A stretch of DNA of 64,000 nt from Nitrosomonas sp. (lineage in GTDB: Bacteria > Pseudomonadota > Gammaproteobacteria > Burkholderiales > Nitrosomonadaceae): the NCBI GenBank assembly GCA_024281825.1, contig JAMWZY010000002.1, forward strand, positions 124,001 to 188,000. The letters are read 5' to 3'. Under the pieces are notes generated by a model that saw only the letters and a list, made by a program, of their open reading frames with translations, did no database searches and had not been told where the DNA came from. How positions within the stretch are numbered: the first letter of the stretch is position 1; every line of letters begins with the position of its first letter. A program made the position numbers and the translations under genes. Below are positions 48,717 through 60,003 of this stretch, in pieces.

Positions 48717-50807
48717 CTATTTCTTATTTATAATCGCATCCGCCACGTTTTTTGGCGCTTCGGAATAATGTTTAAATTCCATTGTGTAAGTAGCTCTACC
48801 TTGTGTAGCCGATCTCAATACGGTCGAATAGCCAAACATCTCCGCTAAAGGCACTTCCGCTCGCACCACCTTTAATCCTGGAACATCTTCCATTCCTTGG
48901 ATGATTCCGCGCCTCGACGACAGATCACCAACAACATTACCCATAAAATCTTCTGGCGTTTCAACCTCAACCGCCATCATAGGTTCCAACAAAACCGGAC
49001 TTGCTTTGCGCATTCCATCCTTAAAAGCAATAGATGCAGCCATTTTAAATGCATTCTCATTGGAGTCGACATCATGATAAGACCCATCAAATAATGTCAC
49101 TTTCACATCTACCACTGGATAACCGGCTAACACTCCACTGGGAATCGTTTCAAGCAATCCTTTCTCCACAGCAGGTATATACTCTCTCGGAACTACGCCA
49201 CCTTTAATCTCATCAATAAACTCAAAACCTTTCCCGGCTTCGTTGGGCTCCATTTTAAGCCAAACATGGCCATATTGACCTCGCCCACCAGATTGCTTTA
49301 CAAATTTTCCTTCTATTTCCACAGATTTTTTAATCGCTTCACGATAAGCAACTTGCGGCGCACCAACATTAGCTTCAACAGAGAATTCTCTTTTCATTCG
49401 ATCAACAATAATTTCTAAGTGCAACTCCCCCATACCAGAAATAATAGTCTGACCAGATTCTTCGTCTGTTCTCACTCTAAAGGACGGATCTTCCTGCGCA
49501 AGCCTATTAAGCGCTATCCCCATCTTCTCTTGATCTACTTTAGTTTTTGGTTCAACCGCGACATGGATCACTGGCTCCGGAAAATCCATACGCTCCAAAG
49601 TAATAATTTTTTGTGGATCACAAATGGTATCACCGGTTATCACTTCTTTCAGCCCTACCGCCGCAGCAATATCGCCCGCACGAACTTCTTTAATTTCTTC
49701 GCGCTGATTTGCGTGCATCTGCAACAAACGCCCAATTCTTTCCTTTTTACCTTTTATCGGGTTATAAACAGTATCTCCAGACGTAACCACACCGGAATAA
49801 ACCCTAAAAAATATTAATTGCCCAACATATGGATCAGTTGCAATCTTAAAAGCCAAAGCCGAAAAAGGTTCGCTATCATTTGCAATTCTTTTATCAGCCT
49901 CTCCATTTTCATTTTCGCCCTGTATTGCCAGAATGTCCGTTGGAGAAGGCATGTAATCAATGACTGCATCCAACATTGCCTGAACCCCTTTATTCTTAAA
50001 GGCAGTTCCGCAAAGCATAGGCACTATTTCATTATTGATAGTACGAACTCGCAGCCCTTTCTTGATCTCAGCAATCTCCAAATCGCCACTCTCAAGATAT
50101 TTATTCATGAGCTCTTCATTTGCCTCTGCCGCAGTTTCTAAAACCTTTTCGCGCCAGGCCTTTGCATCTTCTAGCAACGCGGACGGAATATCGCGTTCCT
50201 CAAATTTCATCCCACGACTTTCATCGTCCCAATAAATCGCCTTCATTTTTATTAAATCAACAACTCCCTCGAACTTATCTTCAGCTCCTATAGGCAGCTG
50301 AATCGGAACAGGGGTCGCTTTCAATCGAGACTTAATTTGTTCGTATACTCGCATAAAATTAGCGCCCGAACGATCCATTTTATTAACGAACGCCAACCTT
50401 GGAACCATATATTTATTGGCTTGACGCCAGACAGTTTCTGTTTGTGGCTGCACCCCCCCCACTGCACAAAAAACAGTACAAGCACCATCCAAAACCCTTA
50501 AAGAACGCTCTACCTCAATGGTGAAATCAACGTGCCCCGGGGTATCAATAATATTTATTCGATGTTCTGGGTAATTACTCGCCATCCCTTTCCAGAAACA
50601 GGTTGTGGCAGCAGATGTAATTGTAATTCCCCTTTCTTGTTCTTGCTCCATCCAGTCCATAGTAGCAGCGCCATCATGAACTTCCCCGAGCTTGTGAGAT
50701 ACTCCCGTATAAAACAATACTCGTTCAGTAGTAGTGGTCTTACCAGCATCTATATGCGCCATGATTCCAATATTTCTGTAACGCTCTATCGGTGTTTTTC
50801 TTGCCAC
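48717..50807 (-). CDS. fusA: Elongation factor G
   Basis: 696 aa. G1 [20 protein letters not shown]3 DTPGHVDF, G4 NKMD and all five EF-G domains in order. The start is GTG at 50807 (reading GTGGCAAGAAAAACA), preceded by AGTAGGG; no ATG is available. A G8 run encodes VGGV in the G domain. It catalyses translocation. Confidence 0.98.
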   Translation of the reverse strand: MARKTPIERYRNIGIMAHIDAGKTTTTERVLFYTGVSHKLGEVHDGAATMDWMEQEQERGITITSAATTCFWKGMASNYPEHRINIIDTPGHVDFTIEVERSLRVLDGACTVFCAVGGVQPQTETVWRQANKYMVPRLAFVNKMDRSGANFMRVYEQIKSRLKATPVPIQLPIGAEDKFEGVVDLIKMKAIYWDDESRGMKFEERDIPSALLEDAKAWREKVLETAAEANEELMNKYLESGDLEIAEIKKGLRVRTINNEIVPMLCGTAFKNKGVQAMLDAVIDYMPSPTDILAIQGENENGEADKRIANDSEPFSALAFKIATDPYVGQLIFFRVYSGVVTSGDTVYNPIKGKKERIGRLLQMHANQREEIKEVRAGDIAAAVGLKEVITGDTICDPQKIITLERMDFPEPVIHVAVEPKTKVDQEKMGIALNRLAQEDPSFRVRTDEESGQTIISGMGELHLEIIVDRMKREFSVEANVGAPQVAYREAIKKSVEIEGKFVKQSGGRGQYGHVWLKMEPNEAGKGFEFIDEIKGGVVPREYIPAVEKGLLETIPSGVLAGYPVVDVKVTLFDGSYHDVDSNENAFKMAASIAFKDGMRKASPVLLEPMMAVEVETPEDFMGNVVGDLSSRRGIIQGMEDVPGLKVVRAEVPLAEMFGYSTVLRSATQGRATYTMEFKHYSEAPKNVADAIINKK

Positions 50808-50863
50808 GATTGTATACCCTACTGTTTATTACTTTAAAATTTAAGACAAAAACCAGCCAAAAA

Positions 50864-51334
50864 CTAAAATCGAAAATGAGAAAATGCCTTGTTTGATTCC
50901 GCCATTCTATGAACTTCCTCGCGCTTCTTCACAGCTCCCCCGCGACCCTCTGCAGCTTCAGATAATTCACCCGCCAATCGAGCATCCATTGATTTTTCGT
51001 TTCTTTTTCTCGCCGCATCTCGCAACCATCGCATCGCTAAAGCATTCCTTCTCACTGAGCGCACCTCAACCGGAACTTGGTAGTTAGCACCACCAACCCT
51101 GCGACTTTTAACCTCCACCACTGGCCTCACATTGGTCAAAGCTTGCGTAAATATAACCACAGGATCTGCACCGGTTTTTTTTTCTATTTGACTTAGTGCT
51201 TTATAAATAATGCTTTCTGCCACCGACTTTTTCCCCCGCGTCATAAGCACATTTACAAACTTAGCTAATTCAACATTATGATACTTAGGATCAGGCAGTA
51301 TCTCCCGCTTCGGAACCTCTCTACGTCTTGGCAT
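50864..51334 (-). CDS. rpsG: 30S ribosomal protein S7
   Basis: 156 aa. [42 protein letters not shown] and [15 protein letters not shown] sequence ([16 protein letters not shown]) are standard. S7 nucleates the 30S head and commonly represses the str operon. Confidence 0.97.
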   Translation of the reverse strand: MPRRREVPKREILPDPKYHNVELAKFVNVLMTRGKKSVAESIIYKALSQIEKKTGADPVVIFTQALTNVRPVVEVKSRRVGGANYQVPVEVRSVRRNALAMRWLRDAARKRNEKSMDARLAGELSEAAEGRGGAVKKREEVHRMAESNKAFSHFRF

Positions 51335-51410
51335 TATTTAATCAATCCTATACTTTTTTTAATTCACCGCTTACCTTGCACATCCTATTTTTTTTGCAAT
51401 CCAAATTTTC

Positions 51411-51788
51411 TTAGGCACTCTTCGGTTTCTTAGATCCATATTTTGAACGACCTTGCTTCCGATCTTTTACTCCCGCGGTATCTAAACTACCTCTAACAGT
51501 ATGATATCTCACCCCAGGCAAATCTTTTACACGGCCGCCTCTAATCAATACCACAGAGTGCTCTTGAAGGTTATGCCCTTCACCACCAATATAACTCGAA
51601 ACCTCAAATCCATTTGTTAATCTAACACGCGCAACCTTCCGTAAAGCGGAATTAGGCTTTTTGGGTGTAGTTGTATACACCCTCGTACAAACCCCTCTCT
51701 TTTGCGGACTATTCTCCAACGCAGGCACATTACTTTTAACCCGCTTAGCCTTACGTGGTTTTCGAACTAATTGACTAATTGTAGGCAT
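51411..51788 (-). CDS. rpsL: 30S ribosomal protein S12
   Basis: 125 aa. The decoding-site loops [12 protein letters not shown] (Lys43) and [13 protein letters not shown] (Lys88) carry the wild-type residues expected of a streptomycin-sensitive ribosome. First gene of the ribosomal superoperon, about 160 nt after a strong promoter. rpoB and rpoC, usually just upstream, are absent here. Confidence 0.98.
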   Translation of the reverse strand: MPTISQLVRKPRKAKRVKSNVPALENSPQKRGVCTRVYTTTPKKPNSALRKVARVRLTNGFEVSSYIGGEGHNLQEHSVVLIRGGRVKDLPGVRYHTVRGSLDTAGVKDRKQGRSKYGSKKPKSA

Positions 51789-51955
51789 TTCTATTTCTAC
51801 ATCCTAAAAAAACTAAAGGAATTCATTTTACTCTTTAAGTCACTTGCTTAATCTAAATGAATATTGCAACACAACCATATCTTCAACAATGGAAGTTAAT
51901 TGAAATCCGTTCACCGAAATAACCAGAAAAACAGACACAACCAAAAAGAGTGCGG

Positions 51956-51984
51956 ATTCTATGGGGTTTATTACTCTCTGTCAA
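51956..51984 (-). promoter_or_regulatory. Strong sigma-70 promoter of the str-S10-spc-alpha superoperon
   Basis: On the minus strand TTGACA (51979-51984), exactly 17 bp, then TAGAAT (51956-51961). The bases between -10 and the predicted start (near 51949) are CCGCAC, a GC-rich discriminator as seen in promoters shut down by ppGpp. The untranslated leader to rpsL would be about 160 nt. Confidence 0.85.
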
Positions 51985-52084
51985 GACAAGGCGAAAGACC
52001 CAAGAGATCTTCTCAAGAGATACCAGGTAACTCCTTACTTTTAACATCTCAATCACGCTTTGTATTGTATCACTTTATTTGCTC

Positions 52085-52570
52085 TCATTCTCTAAAATTC
52101 TGGAATTGGAGCGGAAAATCATGAACTATCTTCTTAATCAACTGTATTGCTTCTTGCAATGAATCTTTTTTACCGCCAGTCACACGCACAGTATCACTTT
52201 GTATATTTGCTTGAACTTTCAATTTACTATCCTTTATTGCCCTCACAATCTTTTTCGATAAATCAGAATCAAGGCCTGTTTTAATCACGATGATTTTTTT
52301 TACCTTGTTACCACTAATTTTTTCTACTGATTGCATATCCAAACAACGCGCATCAATACTTCTTTTAGTAAGCTTCGCTCTCAAAATATCAAGAATTTGC
52401 TCCAACTTAAACTCATCATCTGCATACAATATTAGCTGGCAATCTACATACTCCACTCTTGCATCGGAACCCTTAAAATCAAAGCGAGTCCCTACTTCTT
52501 TATTTACTTGATCGACAGCATTTCTAACTTCTTGTTTATCTACTTCGGACACAATATCAAATGAGGGCAT
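52085..52570 (-). CDS. yajQ: YajQ-family nucleotide-binding protein
   Basis: 161 aa. It begins [19 protein letters not shown], with the family blocks [14 protein letters not shown] and [23 protein letters not shown]. Two ferredoxin-like halves. Members bind nucleotides; a Xanthomonas member binds cyclic di-GMP, but the role here is unknown. It ends 100 bp before the superoperon promoter. Confidence 0.93.
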   Translation of the reverse strand: MPSFDIVSEVDKQEVRNAVDQVNKEVGTRFDFKGSDARVEYVDCQLILYADDEFKLEQILDILRAKLTKRSIDARCLDMQSVEKISGNKVKKIIVIKTGLDSDLSKKIVRAIKDSKLKVQANIQSDTVRVTGGKKDSLQEAIQLIKKIVHDFPLQFQNFRE

Positions 52571-52575
52571 AGATT

Positions 52576-53820
52576 TTACTTGGAATTTCCTAACTTGTTT
52601 ATTTGTTTTCTCTTAGCTAGATTAGCCGCAATGCGCAATCTTAATGCATTAAGTTTTATAAAACCAGCTGCATCCTCCTGATTATAAGCCCCCGCATCAT
52701 CTTCGAAGGTCGCTATATTGGGATCAAATAATGAATCATTTTTTGAATCTCTGCCAACCACTATAACATTCCCTTTGTATAACTTGAGCCTTACCCAACC
52801 ATTGACCCTTTCTTGTGTGGTATCAATCATAGCTTGCATCATTTTGCGTTCCGGACTCCACCAATACCCGTTATAGATCAACGCAGCATATCGAGGCATT
52901 AAGTCGTCTTTCAAATGCGCGACTTCCCTATCTAGAGTCACAGACTCTATAGCACGATGCGCTCGCAACAAAATTGTTCCGCCTGGTGTTTCATAACATC
53001 CTCTTGATTTCATTCCAACATATCGATTCTCTACCAAATCCAGTCGCCCAATCCCATGCTTACCCCCCAACTGATTCAATTGCTGCAATACATTCGCTGG
53101 CGATAAAGCGCTTCCATTCAGCGCAACAACATCGCCTTGTTTAAATTCAATATCTAAATACTCTGGCTGATCGGGCGCCTGCTCGGGCGACACACTCCAG
53201 CGCCACATTGATTCCTCTGGCTCAACCGCCGGGTCTTCCAGAACCCTACCCTCATAGGAGATATGCAAAAGATTGGCATCCATACTATAGGGTGAACCTG
53301 TTTTTTTCTTCATTTCAACCGGAATACCATTTTTTTCGGCATATTGTAGTAATTTCTCCCGTGATGTTAAATCCCATTCACGCCAAGGTGCAATTACATG
53401 TATATTCGGCTGCAATGCATAATAGCCCAATTCAAAACGAACCTGATCATTGCCTTTTCCTGTTGCACCATGTGAAACTGCATCGGCTCCCGTAGCACTT
53501 GCTATCTCAATCTGCCTTTTAGCGATCAACGGTCGCGCTATGCTGGTACCCAACAAATACTCGCCTTCATAAACTGCATTAGCGCGAAACATCGGAAAAA
53601 CAAAATCACGCACAAATTCTTCGCGTAAATTATCAATATAAATCTCTTTTACTCCGAGCTGCCTAGCCTTGACACGCGCAGGCTCAACTTCTTCCCCTTG
53701 TCCAATATCTGCAGTAAAAGTCACCACTTCGCACTGATAAGTATCTTGCAACCACTTCAGAATTACCGAAGTATCCAATCCCCCAGAAAATGCCAAAACC
53801 ACTTTATGAATTTTTTTCAT
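52576..53820 (-). CDS. argG: Argininosuccinate synthase
   Basis: 414 aa. The PP-loop [15 protein letters not shown] is at about 9-23; [15 protein letters not shown] and [15 protein letters not shown] are conserved. It joins citrulline and aspartate with ATP. It follows argF by 70 bp and precedes yajQ by 5 bp on the same strand. Confidence 0.97.
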   Translation of the reverse strand: MKKIHKVVLAFSGGLDTSVILKWLQDTYQCEVVTFTADIGQGEEVEPARVKARQLGVKEIYIDNLREEFVRDFVFPMFRANAVYEGEYLLGTSIARPLIAKRQIEIASATGADAVSHGATGKGNDQVRFELGYYALQPNIHVIAPWREWDLTSREKLLQYAEKNGIPVEMKKKTGSPYSMDANLLHISYEGRVLEDPAVEPEESMWRWSVSPEQAPDQPEYLDIEFKQGDVVALNGSALSPANVLQQLNQLGGKHGIGRLDLVENRYVGMKSRGCYETPGGTILLRAHRAIESVTLDREVAHLKDDLMPRYAALIYNGYWWSPERKMMQAMIDTTQERVNGWVRLKLYKGNVIVVGRDSKNDSLFDPNIATFEDDAGAYNQEDAAGFIKLNALRLRIAANLAKRKQINKLGNSK

Positions 53821-53890
53821 GATCCATGTATTAATTACATTTATTGTTTGATATAAAGTTCCAATATTCGAGATGGAATATCTACCATAC

Positions 53891-54811
53891 TTAACTATTT
53901 AATTCACCCAGTAGTAAGTATTCCATTAATGCTTTTTGTGTATGCAATCGATTTTCTGCTTCATCCCACACCACAGACTGCGACCCCTCCAATACCTCAG
54001 CACTTACTTCTTCTCCCCGATGCGCTGGCAAGCAATGCATAAACAACGCATTTTTTTTGGCTAAAGACATCATCTCCGTATCCACACAAAAATCCGCGAA
54101 GTCACTTTTTCTTTGCTCGGCCTCCGCCTCAAATCCCATACTCGTCCATACATCAGTCGTTACCAAATCAGCATTCACTACAGCCCTGTTGGGATCCTTA
54201 AATTCCTCATAATGTGATTGATCACCCAAACCAATTTGTACTGGATCAATGGTGTAGCCAGGGGGTGCCGATACATGCACTTTAAAATTAAAAATCTCTG
54301 CGGCTTGTAGCCAGGTATTACACATATTATTGGGATCACCTATCCAAGCCACGGTTTTGCCTTCGATACTGCCACGATGCTCTACATAGGTAAAAATATC
54401 GCTTAGGATTTGGCATGGATGATATTTGTCCGTCAACCCATTAATCACAGGAACCCTCGAATGCTCGGCAAAACATTGGATGGTACTGTGCTCGTAGGTA
54501 CGTATCATGATGATATCAACCATTCGTGAAATGACGCGTGCTGAATCTTCTACCGGTTCACCACGTCCAAGCTGCGTATCGCGGGTAGACAAATAAATCG
54601 CGGCTCCACCCAGTTGACTCATTCCAGCTTCAAAAGACAAGCGTGTACGAGTCGACTGCTTATCAAAAATCATGGCCAATGTTCGATCAATCAACGGCCA
54701 ATATTGACGGTATTGCTTAAATTCTTGTTTTATCCAGCGAGCACGACGAAATAAATATTCATACTCTTCATGAGAAAAATCTTTGAACTGCAGGAAATGC
54801 TTTAATTGCAT
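53891..54811 (-). CDS. argF: Ornithine carbamoyltransferase
   Basis: 306 aa from the ATG at 54811 ([12 protein letters not shown], the usual N terminus); an ATG at 54829 would add six residues. The carbamoyl-phosphate loop STRTR is at 53-57, with HPCQ in the middle and [11 protein letters not shown] near residue 262. It forms citrulline for ArgG, its downstream neighbour. Confidence 0.97.
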   Translation of the reverse strand: MQLKHFLQFKDFSHEEYEYLFRRARWIKQEFKQYRQYWPLIDRTLAMIFDKQSTRTRLSFEAGMSQLGGAAIYLSTRDTQLGRGEPVEDSARVISRMVDIIMIRTYEHSTIQCFAEHSRVPVINGLTDKYHPCQILSDIFTYVEHRGSIEGKTVAWIGDPNNMCNTWLQAAEIFNFKVHVSAPPGYTIDPVQIGLGDQSHYEEFKDPNRAVVNADLVTTDVWTSMGFEAEAEQRKSDFADFCVDTEMMSLAKKNALFMHCLPAHRGEEVSAEVLEGSQSVVWDEAENRLHTQKALMEYLLLGELNS

Positions 54812-54858
54812 AACAAAACCAATAACCAACCAAATCCATCAAAACTTTTGAATCATGC

Positions 54859-56019
54859 TTAGTTATTTAGAAACTCCTTTATCAACGGACAGAGTATATC
54901 AACAACCTGCTCCGCTTCGCTTTGTTGCATCACAAATGCAGGCAGCAGACGTATCACCCTATCCGATGTTACATTAATCAACAATTTCTTCTCCAAAGCC
55001 CTTTTGACTAAATCGGTACAGGGGATCGATAACTCAATGCCAGTAATCAAACCTTGGCCGCGTACCTGTATTACACCTTTTTGTCCTGCCAATTGGTGAT
55101 CAAATTGATTACGCAGGAAATCACCCAATTTTACTACGTGACCTAACAGGTCTTCGTCAGATATCACCGCTAATGTTTCAAGCGCAGCAGCACATGCCAA
55201 CGGATTACCACCAAAGGTAGAAGCATGGTTACCCGGCTGAAAAACTTCTGCGGCGGCACCTTTTGCCAAACAAGCTCCGATAGGCACACCACCACCCAAT
55301 CCTTTAGCTAAAGTCACGACATCTGGAACAATGCGGCTATGCTGAAAAGCAAACCATCTTCCACTACGCCCAACGCCTGATTGTACTTCATCCAACATTA
55401 ACAACCAATCGTTCTGGCTGCACAATTCACGCAACCCTTGCAAATAATGCGTTTCAGGTATATTCACACCACCTTCACCTTGAAAAGGCTCGACCAACAA
55501 CGCCACGACTTCTTTATTGTTGGTCGCAACTTGCGCAACAGCTTCCAAATTATTGTAAGGCACACGCACAAAACCTGTCATCAGCGGTTCAAATCCAGCT
55601 TGTACCTTACGATTGCCACTTGCTGTCAAAGTTGCCATGGTACGACCATGAAATGATCGCTCCATGACAATAATTGTCGGCAAAGAAATGCCTTTATTAT
55701 GCCCATAGAGTCGCGCAAGTTTTATCGCCGCTTCATTTGCCTCTGCTCCGGAATTACAAAAAAATGCTTTATCCATTCCGGATAATTCTATTAAACGATC
55801 AGCCAACCGCTCTTGTTTTTCGATATGAAAAAGATTAGACGTATGAATCAATGTCGCAGCTTGCTGACAAATTGCTTTTGCCAACCGAGGATGACAATGC
55901 CCTAATCCACAAACCGCAACACCCGATAACGCATCTAAATAACGCTGCCCTTGGTCATCCCAAAGCCATACCCCCTCTCCTTTAACAAAGGTAACAGGAA
56001 GTCTTGCGTAGGTATTCAT
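54859..56019 (-). CDS. argD: Acetylornithine aminotransferase
   Basis: 386 aa from the ATG at 56019; a GTG at 56031 is the only alternative. Class III PLP aminotransferase with FCNSGAEANEAAIKLAR, the DEVQ motif and the PLP lysine in TLAKGLGGG near 240. It converts N-acetylglutamate semialdehyde to N-acetylornithine. The gene runs argD-argF-argG in pathway order. Confidence 0.95.
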   Translation of the reverse strand: MNTYARLPVTFVKGEGVWLWDDQGQRYLDALSGVAVCGLGHCHPRLAKAICQQAATLIHTSNLFHIEKQERLADRLIELSGMDKAFFCNSGAEANEAAIKLARLYGHNKGISLPTIIVMERSFHGRTMATLTASGNRKVQAGFEPLMTGFVRVPYNNLEAVAQVATNNKEVVALLVEPFQGEGGVNIPETHYLQGLRELCSQNDWLLMLDEVQSGVGRSGRWFAFQHSRIVPDVVTLAKGLGGGVPIGACLAKGAAAEVFQPGNHASTFGGNPLACAAALETLAVISDEDLLGHVVKLGDFLRNQFDHQLAGQKGVIQVRGQGLITGIELSIPCTDLVKRALEKKLLINVTSDRVIRLLPAFVMQQSEAEQVVDILCPLIKEFLNN

Positions 56020-56325
56020 TAAATTATTCACTATGCAGCACTCACTTAAAGACTTTGGATTAATTTAAATAAAAATAAACACTGAACTGACAATTCAAGT
56101 CGAAAATTTCGGAATAGGTTGCCATGGTCACTTATTTAACTCGGTTTTTCAAGTTATTTGTGAGAGAAATTATTGTAACAACACTGTTTTTCTATCACAA
56201 CATCAAAGATAACAGAGAATCAATTACAACATGATAGAATGCACGTATATTATTTATTTCTTTACCTAATACCTGCTAATAAATAACCCTTAGCAGAATC
56301 TGTCGTTTTATAAAAAACATCACAC
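56020..56325. other. Divergent control region between argD and gyrA
   Basis: About 300 bp, AT-rich, without open frames of note. It holds the gyrA extended -10 promoter listed separately. No convincing ARG box or argD promoter could be assigned by eye. Confidence 0.4.
56232..56240 (+). promoter_or_regulatory. Probable extended -10 promoter of gyrA
   Basis: TGATAGAAT matches the extended -10 form TGnTATAAT with one change. No good -35 is present at 17 bp, which is tolerated by extended -10 promoters. The start would be near 56247, leaving a leader of about 80 nt. Confidence 0.45.
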
Positions 56326-58881
56326 ATGAATCAGTTCGCCAAGGAAACGTTACCCGTTAGTCTGGAAGAAGAAATGCGGCGTTCCTATCTCGATTATGCA
56401 ATGAGCGTAATCGTTGGACGCGCTCTACCCGATGTTCGAGATGGATTAAAACCCGTACATCGGCGTGTACTATACGCAATGCACGAGCTTTCCAATGACT
56501 GGAATAGGCCTTATAAAAAATCCGCGCGTATCGTCGGTGATGTCATTGGTAAGTATCACCCGCATGGAGATACTGCCGTCTATGACACCATTGTGCGGAT
56601 GGCACAACATTTTTCACTGCGTTATATGCTGATTGATGGCCAAGGTAACTTTGGCTCTGTGGATGGAGATAATGCTGCTGCAATGCGCTATACCGAAATC
56701 CGTATGTCGCGCATCGCTCATGAGTTGCTGGTTGATCTTGATAAAGAGACTGTGGATTTCGGACCGAATTATGATGAGTCTGAGCATGAACCACTAATCC
56801 TTCCAGCCAAGATTCCCAATCTGTTGATTAATGGCTCCTCGGGCATTGCTGTTGGGATGGCAACCAATATCCCTCCTCATAATCTGAATGAGGTCATTGA
56901 CGCTTGCCTTGCATTACTCAACAACTCGGATATCAGTATAGACGAGCTCATTGAATTCATACCAGCACCGGATTTCCCCACTGCCGGAATTATATATGGA
57001 ATCAATGGAGTACGAGACGGCTATCGTACTGGACGCGGACGTGTGGTGATGCGCGCCCGCACTCATATTGAAGATTTGGAAAAAGGCAGTCGACAAAGCA
57101 TTATCATTGATGAGCTACCATATCAAGTCAACAAAGCCAATCTATTGATTCGCATCGGCGAATTAGTGCGCGATAAAAAAATTGAGGGCATTTCAGATTT
57201 ACGAGACGAATCAGACAAATCTGGCATGCGCGTCGTAATAGAACTGAAACGCGGTGAAGTACCAGAAGTCATTCTGAATAACCTGCATAAAGAAACGCAA
57301 ATGCAGGATACTTTTGGTATGAATATGGTCGCGCTGATTGATGGTCAACCGCGCCTGATGAATCTTAAGCAAATCCTCGAAGCTTTTCTACGCCATCGAC
57401 GTGAAGTGGTCACGCGCCGCACAGTTTTTGAACTGAAAAAAGCGCGTGAGCGTGGTCACTTGTTAGAGGGTTTGGCCGTTGCGCTCTCTAATGTTGATGA
57501 AATTATTGCGTTAATCAAGGCAGCACCAACACCAGCCGACGCAAAAGTAGCTCTGATGGCAAGAACTTGGCGCTCGCAGTTAGTAGCGGAAATGTTATCA
57601 AGAGCCATTGCGGACTCCAACGCACTACGCCCCGATGGCTTAGATTCAACCTTCGGACTGCAGCAACAAGGTTATCGATTATCTGATGCGCAAGCACAAG
57701 CCATTCTTGAGCTACGCTTACAACGTTTGACCGGATTGGAACAGGAAAAAATCGTTTCTGAGTACAAGGAAATCATCGATAGGATTATCGATTTTCTTGA
57801 CATTCTCGCAAACCCAGAACGCATTACTGTAATTATTACTGATGAACTTAACGCGATAAAATCGCAGTTCGGTGACACACGACGTAGTGAAATTGTTTTT
57901 GATACACAAGATTTAAATGTGGAAGACTTGATCGCACCAGCTGACGTAGTCGTTACTCTGTCGCATAGCGGTTACATCAAATCACAATTACTGGATGACT
58001 ACCAAGCACAAAAACGTGGCGGTCGCGGCAAATTGGCCACCAGTACCAAAGATGATGATTTCATTGACAAACTGTTCATTGCCAATACGCATGACTATAT
58101 CTTATGTTTTTCTAGTCTAGGGCGTGTATATTGGATTAAGGTCTATGAGGTTCCACAGGGTGGCCGTCTGTCACGCGGCAAACCTATCATTAATTGGGTA
58201 CAGTTGGAAGACGGTGAAAAAATCAACGCGATACTACCGGTTAAATCTTTTGATGAAACGCGTTTTGTCTTTATGTCCACAGCTTTTGGCACTGTAAAGA
58301 AAACACCTTTGTCAGAGTTTTCTCGTCCGCGCAATAATGGCATTATCGCTATTGGATTAGATGAAGGTGATTATCTAGTTGGCGTTGAGTTAACTGAAGG
58401 CAAGCACGATGTCATGCTATTTTCTGATAATGGTAAAGCGACTCGTTTTAATGAAAATGATGTTCGTCCGATGGGGCGTACTGCCCGTGGCGTGCGCGGC
58501 ATGAAACTCGGTTCAGGGCAAAAAGTAATATCGATGCTGGTCGCTGAGAATGAAGAATTAACCGTATTAACAGCCACCGAGAACGGCTATGGAAAACGCA
58601 CCTCGATCAGCGAATACACACGCCATAATCGCGGCACGCAAGGCATGATCGCAATTATTACTAGCCCACGCAATGGTAAAGTTGTAACCGCCAAGCTGGT
58701 CAGACCTGACGATGAAATCATGTTGATTACTTCTGGTGGTATTATGATTCGCACACGCGTCAAAGAAGTGCGCGAAATGAGTCGTGCAACTCAGGGTGTT
58801 ACACTTATTAATCTAGACTCAGGCGAAAAACTTGCAGGTCTGGAACGCGTAGTAGAAAATGAAGGGGATACTGATAATTAA
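56326..58881 (+). CDS. gyrA: DNA gyrase subunit A
   Basis: 851 aa. Catalytic Tyr122 in [14 protein letters not shown]. The quinolone region reads [15 protein letters not shown], with Thr83 and Asp87 (Thr83 is natural in many proteobacteria). The GyrA-box QKRGGRGK near residue 565 marks it as gyrase rather than topoisomerase IV, followed by the six-bladed C-terminal pinwheel that wraps DNA. It introduces negative supercoils with GyrB. Confidence 0.98.
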   Translation: MNQFAKETLPVSLEEEMRRSYLDYAMSVIVGRALPDVRDGLKPVHRRVLYAMHELSNDWNRPYKKSARIVGDVIGKYHPHGDTAVYDTIVRMAQHFSLRYMLIDGQGNFGSVDGDNAAAMRYTEIRMSRIAHELLVDLDKETVDFGPNYDESEHEPLILPAKIPNLLINGSSGIAVGMATNIPPHNLNEVIDACLALLNNSDISIDELIEFIPAPDFPTAGIIYGINGVRDGYRTGRGRVVMRARTHIEDLEKGSRQSIIIDELPYQVNKANLLIRIGELVRDKKIEGISDLRDESDKSGMRVVIELKRGEVPEVILNNLHKETQMQDTFGMNMVALIDGQPRLMNLKQILEAFLRHRREVVTRRTVFELKKARERGHLLEGLAVALSNVDEIIALIKAAPTPADAKVALMARTWRSQLVAEMLSRAIADSNALRPDGLDSTFGLQQQGYRLSDAQAQAILELRLQRLTGLEQEKIVSEYKEIIDRIIDFLDILANPERITVIITDELNAIKSQFGDTRRSEIVFDTQDLNVEDLIAPADVVVTLSHSGYIKSQLLDDYQAQKRGGRGKLATSTKDDDFIDKLFIANTHDYILCFSSLGRVYWIKVYEVPQGGRLSRGKPIINWVQLEDGEKINAILPVKSFDETRFVFMSTAFGTVKKTPLSEFSRPRNNGIIAIGLDEGDYLVGVELTEGKHDVMLFSDNGKATRFNENDVRPMGRTARGVRGMKLGSGQKVISMLVAENEELTVLTATENGYGKRTSISEYTRHNRGTQGMIAIITSPRNGKVVTAKLVRPDDEIMLITSGGIMIRTRVKEVREMSRATQGVTLINLDSGEKLAGLERVVENEGDTDN

Positions 58882-58911
58882 GATTGCACTCATTAATTGG
58901 GTAATAAGGCC

Positions 58912-60003
58912 ATGAGCCAAGTTTATAACTTCAGTGCGGGTCCAGCTGTAATTCCTAAGGAGGTATTGCAACAAGCACGTGATGAAATGCTGGATTGGCA
59001 CGGTAGCGGTATGTCTGTCATGGAAATGAGCCACCGTGGTAAAGAGTTTATGGCAATTGCCGAACAGACCGAGCATGATTTACGTGAATTAGCTGGAATA
59101 CCTAGCAATTACAAAGTGCTATTTTTACAAGGTGGCGCATCGAGTCAATTTGCAATGGTCCCTATGAATCTGCTACAAGGAAAAAAGAAGGCTGACTATA
59201 TCAATACGGGTCAATGGTCGAGCAAAGCAATTGAAGAAGCCAGTAAATACTGTACGGTGAATGTTGCGGCTTCATCTTCCGATCGTGATTTTACCTATGT
59301 GCCTTCACAAGATCAGTGGCGACTGGATCCTGAAGCTGCATACATACACTACACGAGCAACGAAACCATTGGCGGCGTGGAATTCCATTGGACCCCGAAA
59401 ATCGACCCTAACTGTAACATTCCATTGGTCGTTGATATGTCCTCCGATATTTTGTCACGCCCGGTAAATGTCAGTCAGTTCGGATTGATTTATGCGGGTG
59501 CACAAAAAAATCTAGGCCCCGCTGGCTTGACTATCGTGATTGTTTTAGAAGATTTATTGGGGAAATCTCTGGCGAATACTCCGACGCTTTTTGATTATCA
59601 AATCCATGCAAAAAATGATTCCATGTATAACACGCCGCCAACCTATGCCATGTATATTACTGGATTGGTATTACAATGGCTGAAGCAAAAAGGGGGCTTG
59701 GAAGGAATCGAAGCTATCAATATTGCTAAAGCCAATTTGCTGTACGACTTTCTGGATAATACCGAGTACTACCACTGCCCGGTAGCAAAATCAGATCGAT
59801 CACGCATGAACGTTCCTTTTACATTACACGATTCAACTTTGGATGATGCATTTCTCAAACAAGCAAAATCACATGGATTGATTCAATTAAAAGGACACCG
59901 TTCAGTCGGTGGCATGCGTGCATCGATATATAATGCTATGCCACTCGAAGGTGTAGCAAAATTGGTAGCATTCATGAAGGAGTTTGCCGATCGTCATGCC
60001 TGA
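58912..60003 (+). CDS. serC: Phosphoserine aminotransferase
   Basis: 363 aa from the ATG at 58912, with AAGG just upstream; a TTG at 58897 is less likely. It begins MSQVYNFSAGPAVIPKEV; the PLP lysine is Lys199 in GAQKNLGPAG. It transaminates 3-phosphohydroxypyruvate (serine synthesis) and a pyridoxine-pathway intermediate. It is 30 bp after gyrA and overlaps serA by 8 nt. Confidence 0.96.
   Translation: MSQVYNFSAGPAVIPKEVLQQARDEMLDWHGSGMSVMEMSHRGKEFMAIAEQTEHDLRELAGIPSNYKVLFLQGGASSQFAMVPMNLLQGKKKADYINTGQWSSKAIEEASKYCTVNVAASSSDRDFTYVPSQDQWRLDPEAAYIHYTSNETIGGVEFHWTPKIDPNCNIPLVVDMSSDILSRPVNVSQFGLIYAGAQKNLGPAGLTIVIVLEDLLGKSLANTPTLFDYQIHAKNDSMYNTPPTYAMYITGLVLQWLKQKGGLEGIEAINIAKANLLYDFLDNTEYYHCPVAKSDRSRMNVPFTLHDSTLDDAFLKQAKSHGLIQLKGHRSVGGMRASIYNAMPLEGVAKLVAFMKEFADRHA

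Noticed and set aside
48431..48733. 100-codon frame antisense to tuf
   Set aside because: Arg-rich translation produced by the GC-rich codon pattern of tuf on the opposite strand; not a gene.
52290..52511. Open frame antisense to yajQ
   Set aside because: No ribosome site, no known domain and fully inside a recognised gene.
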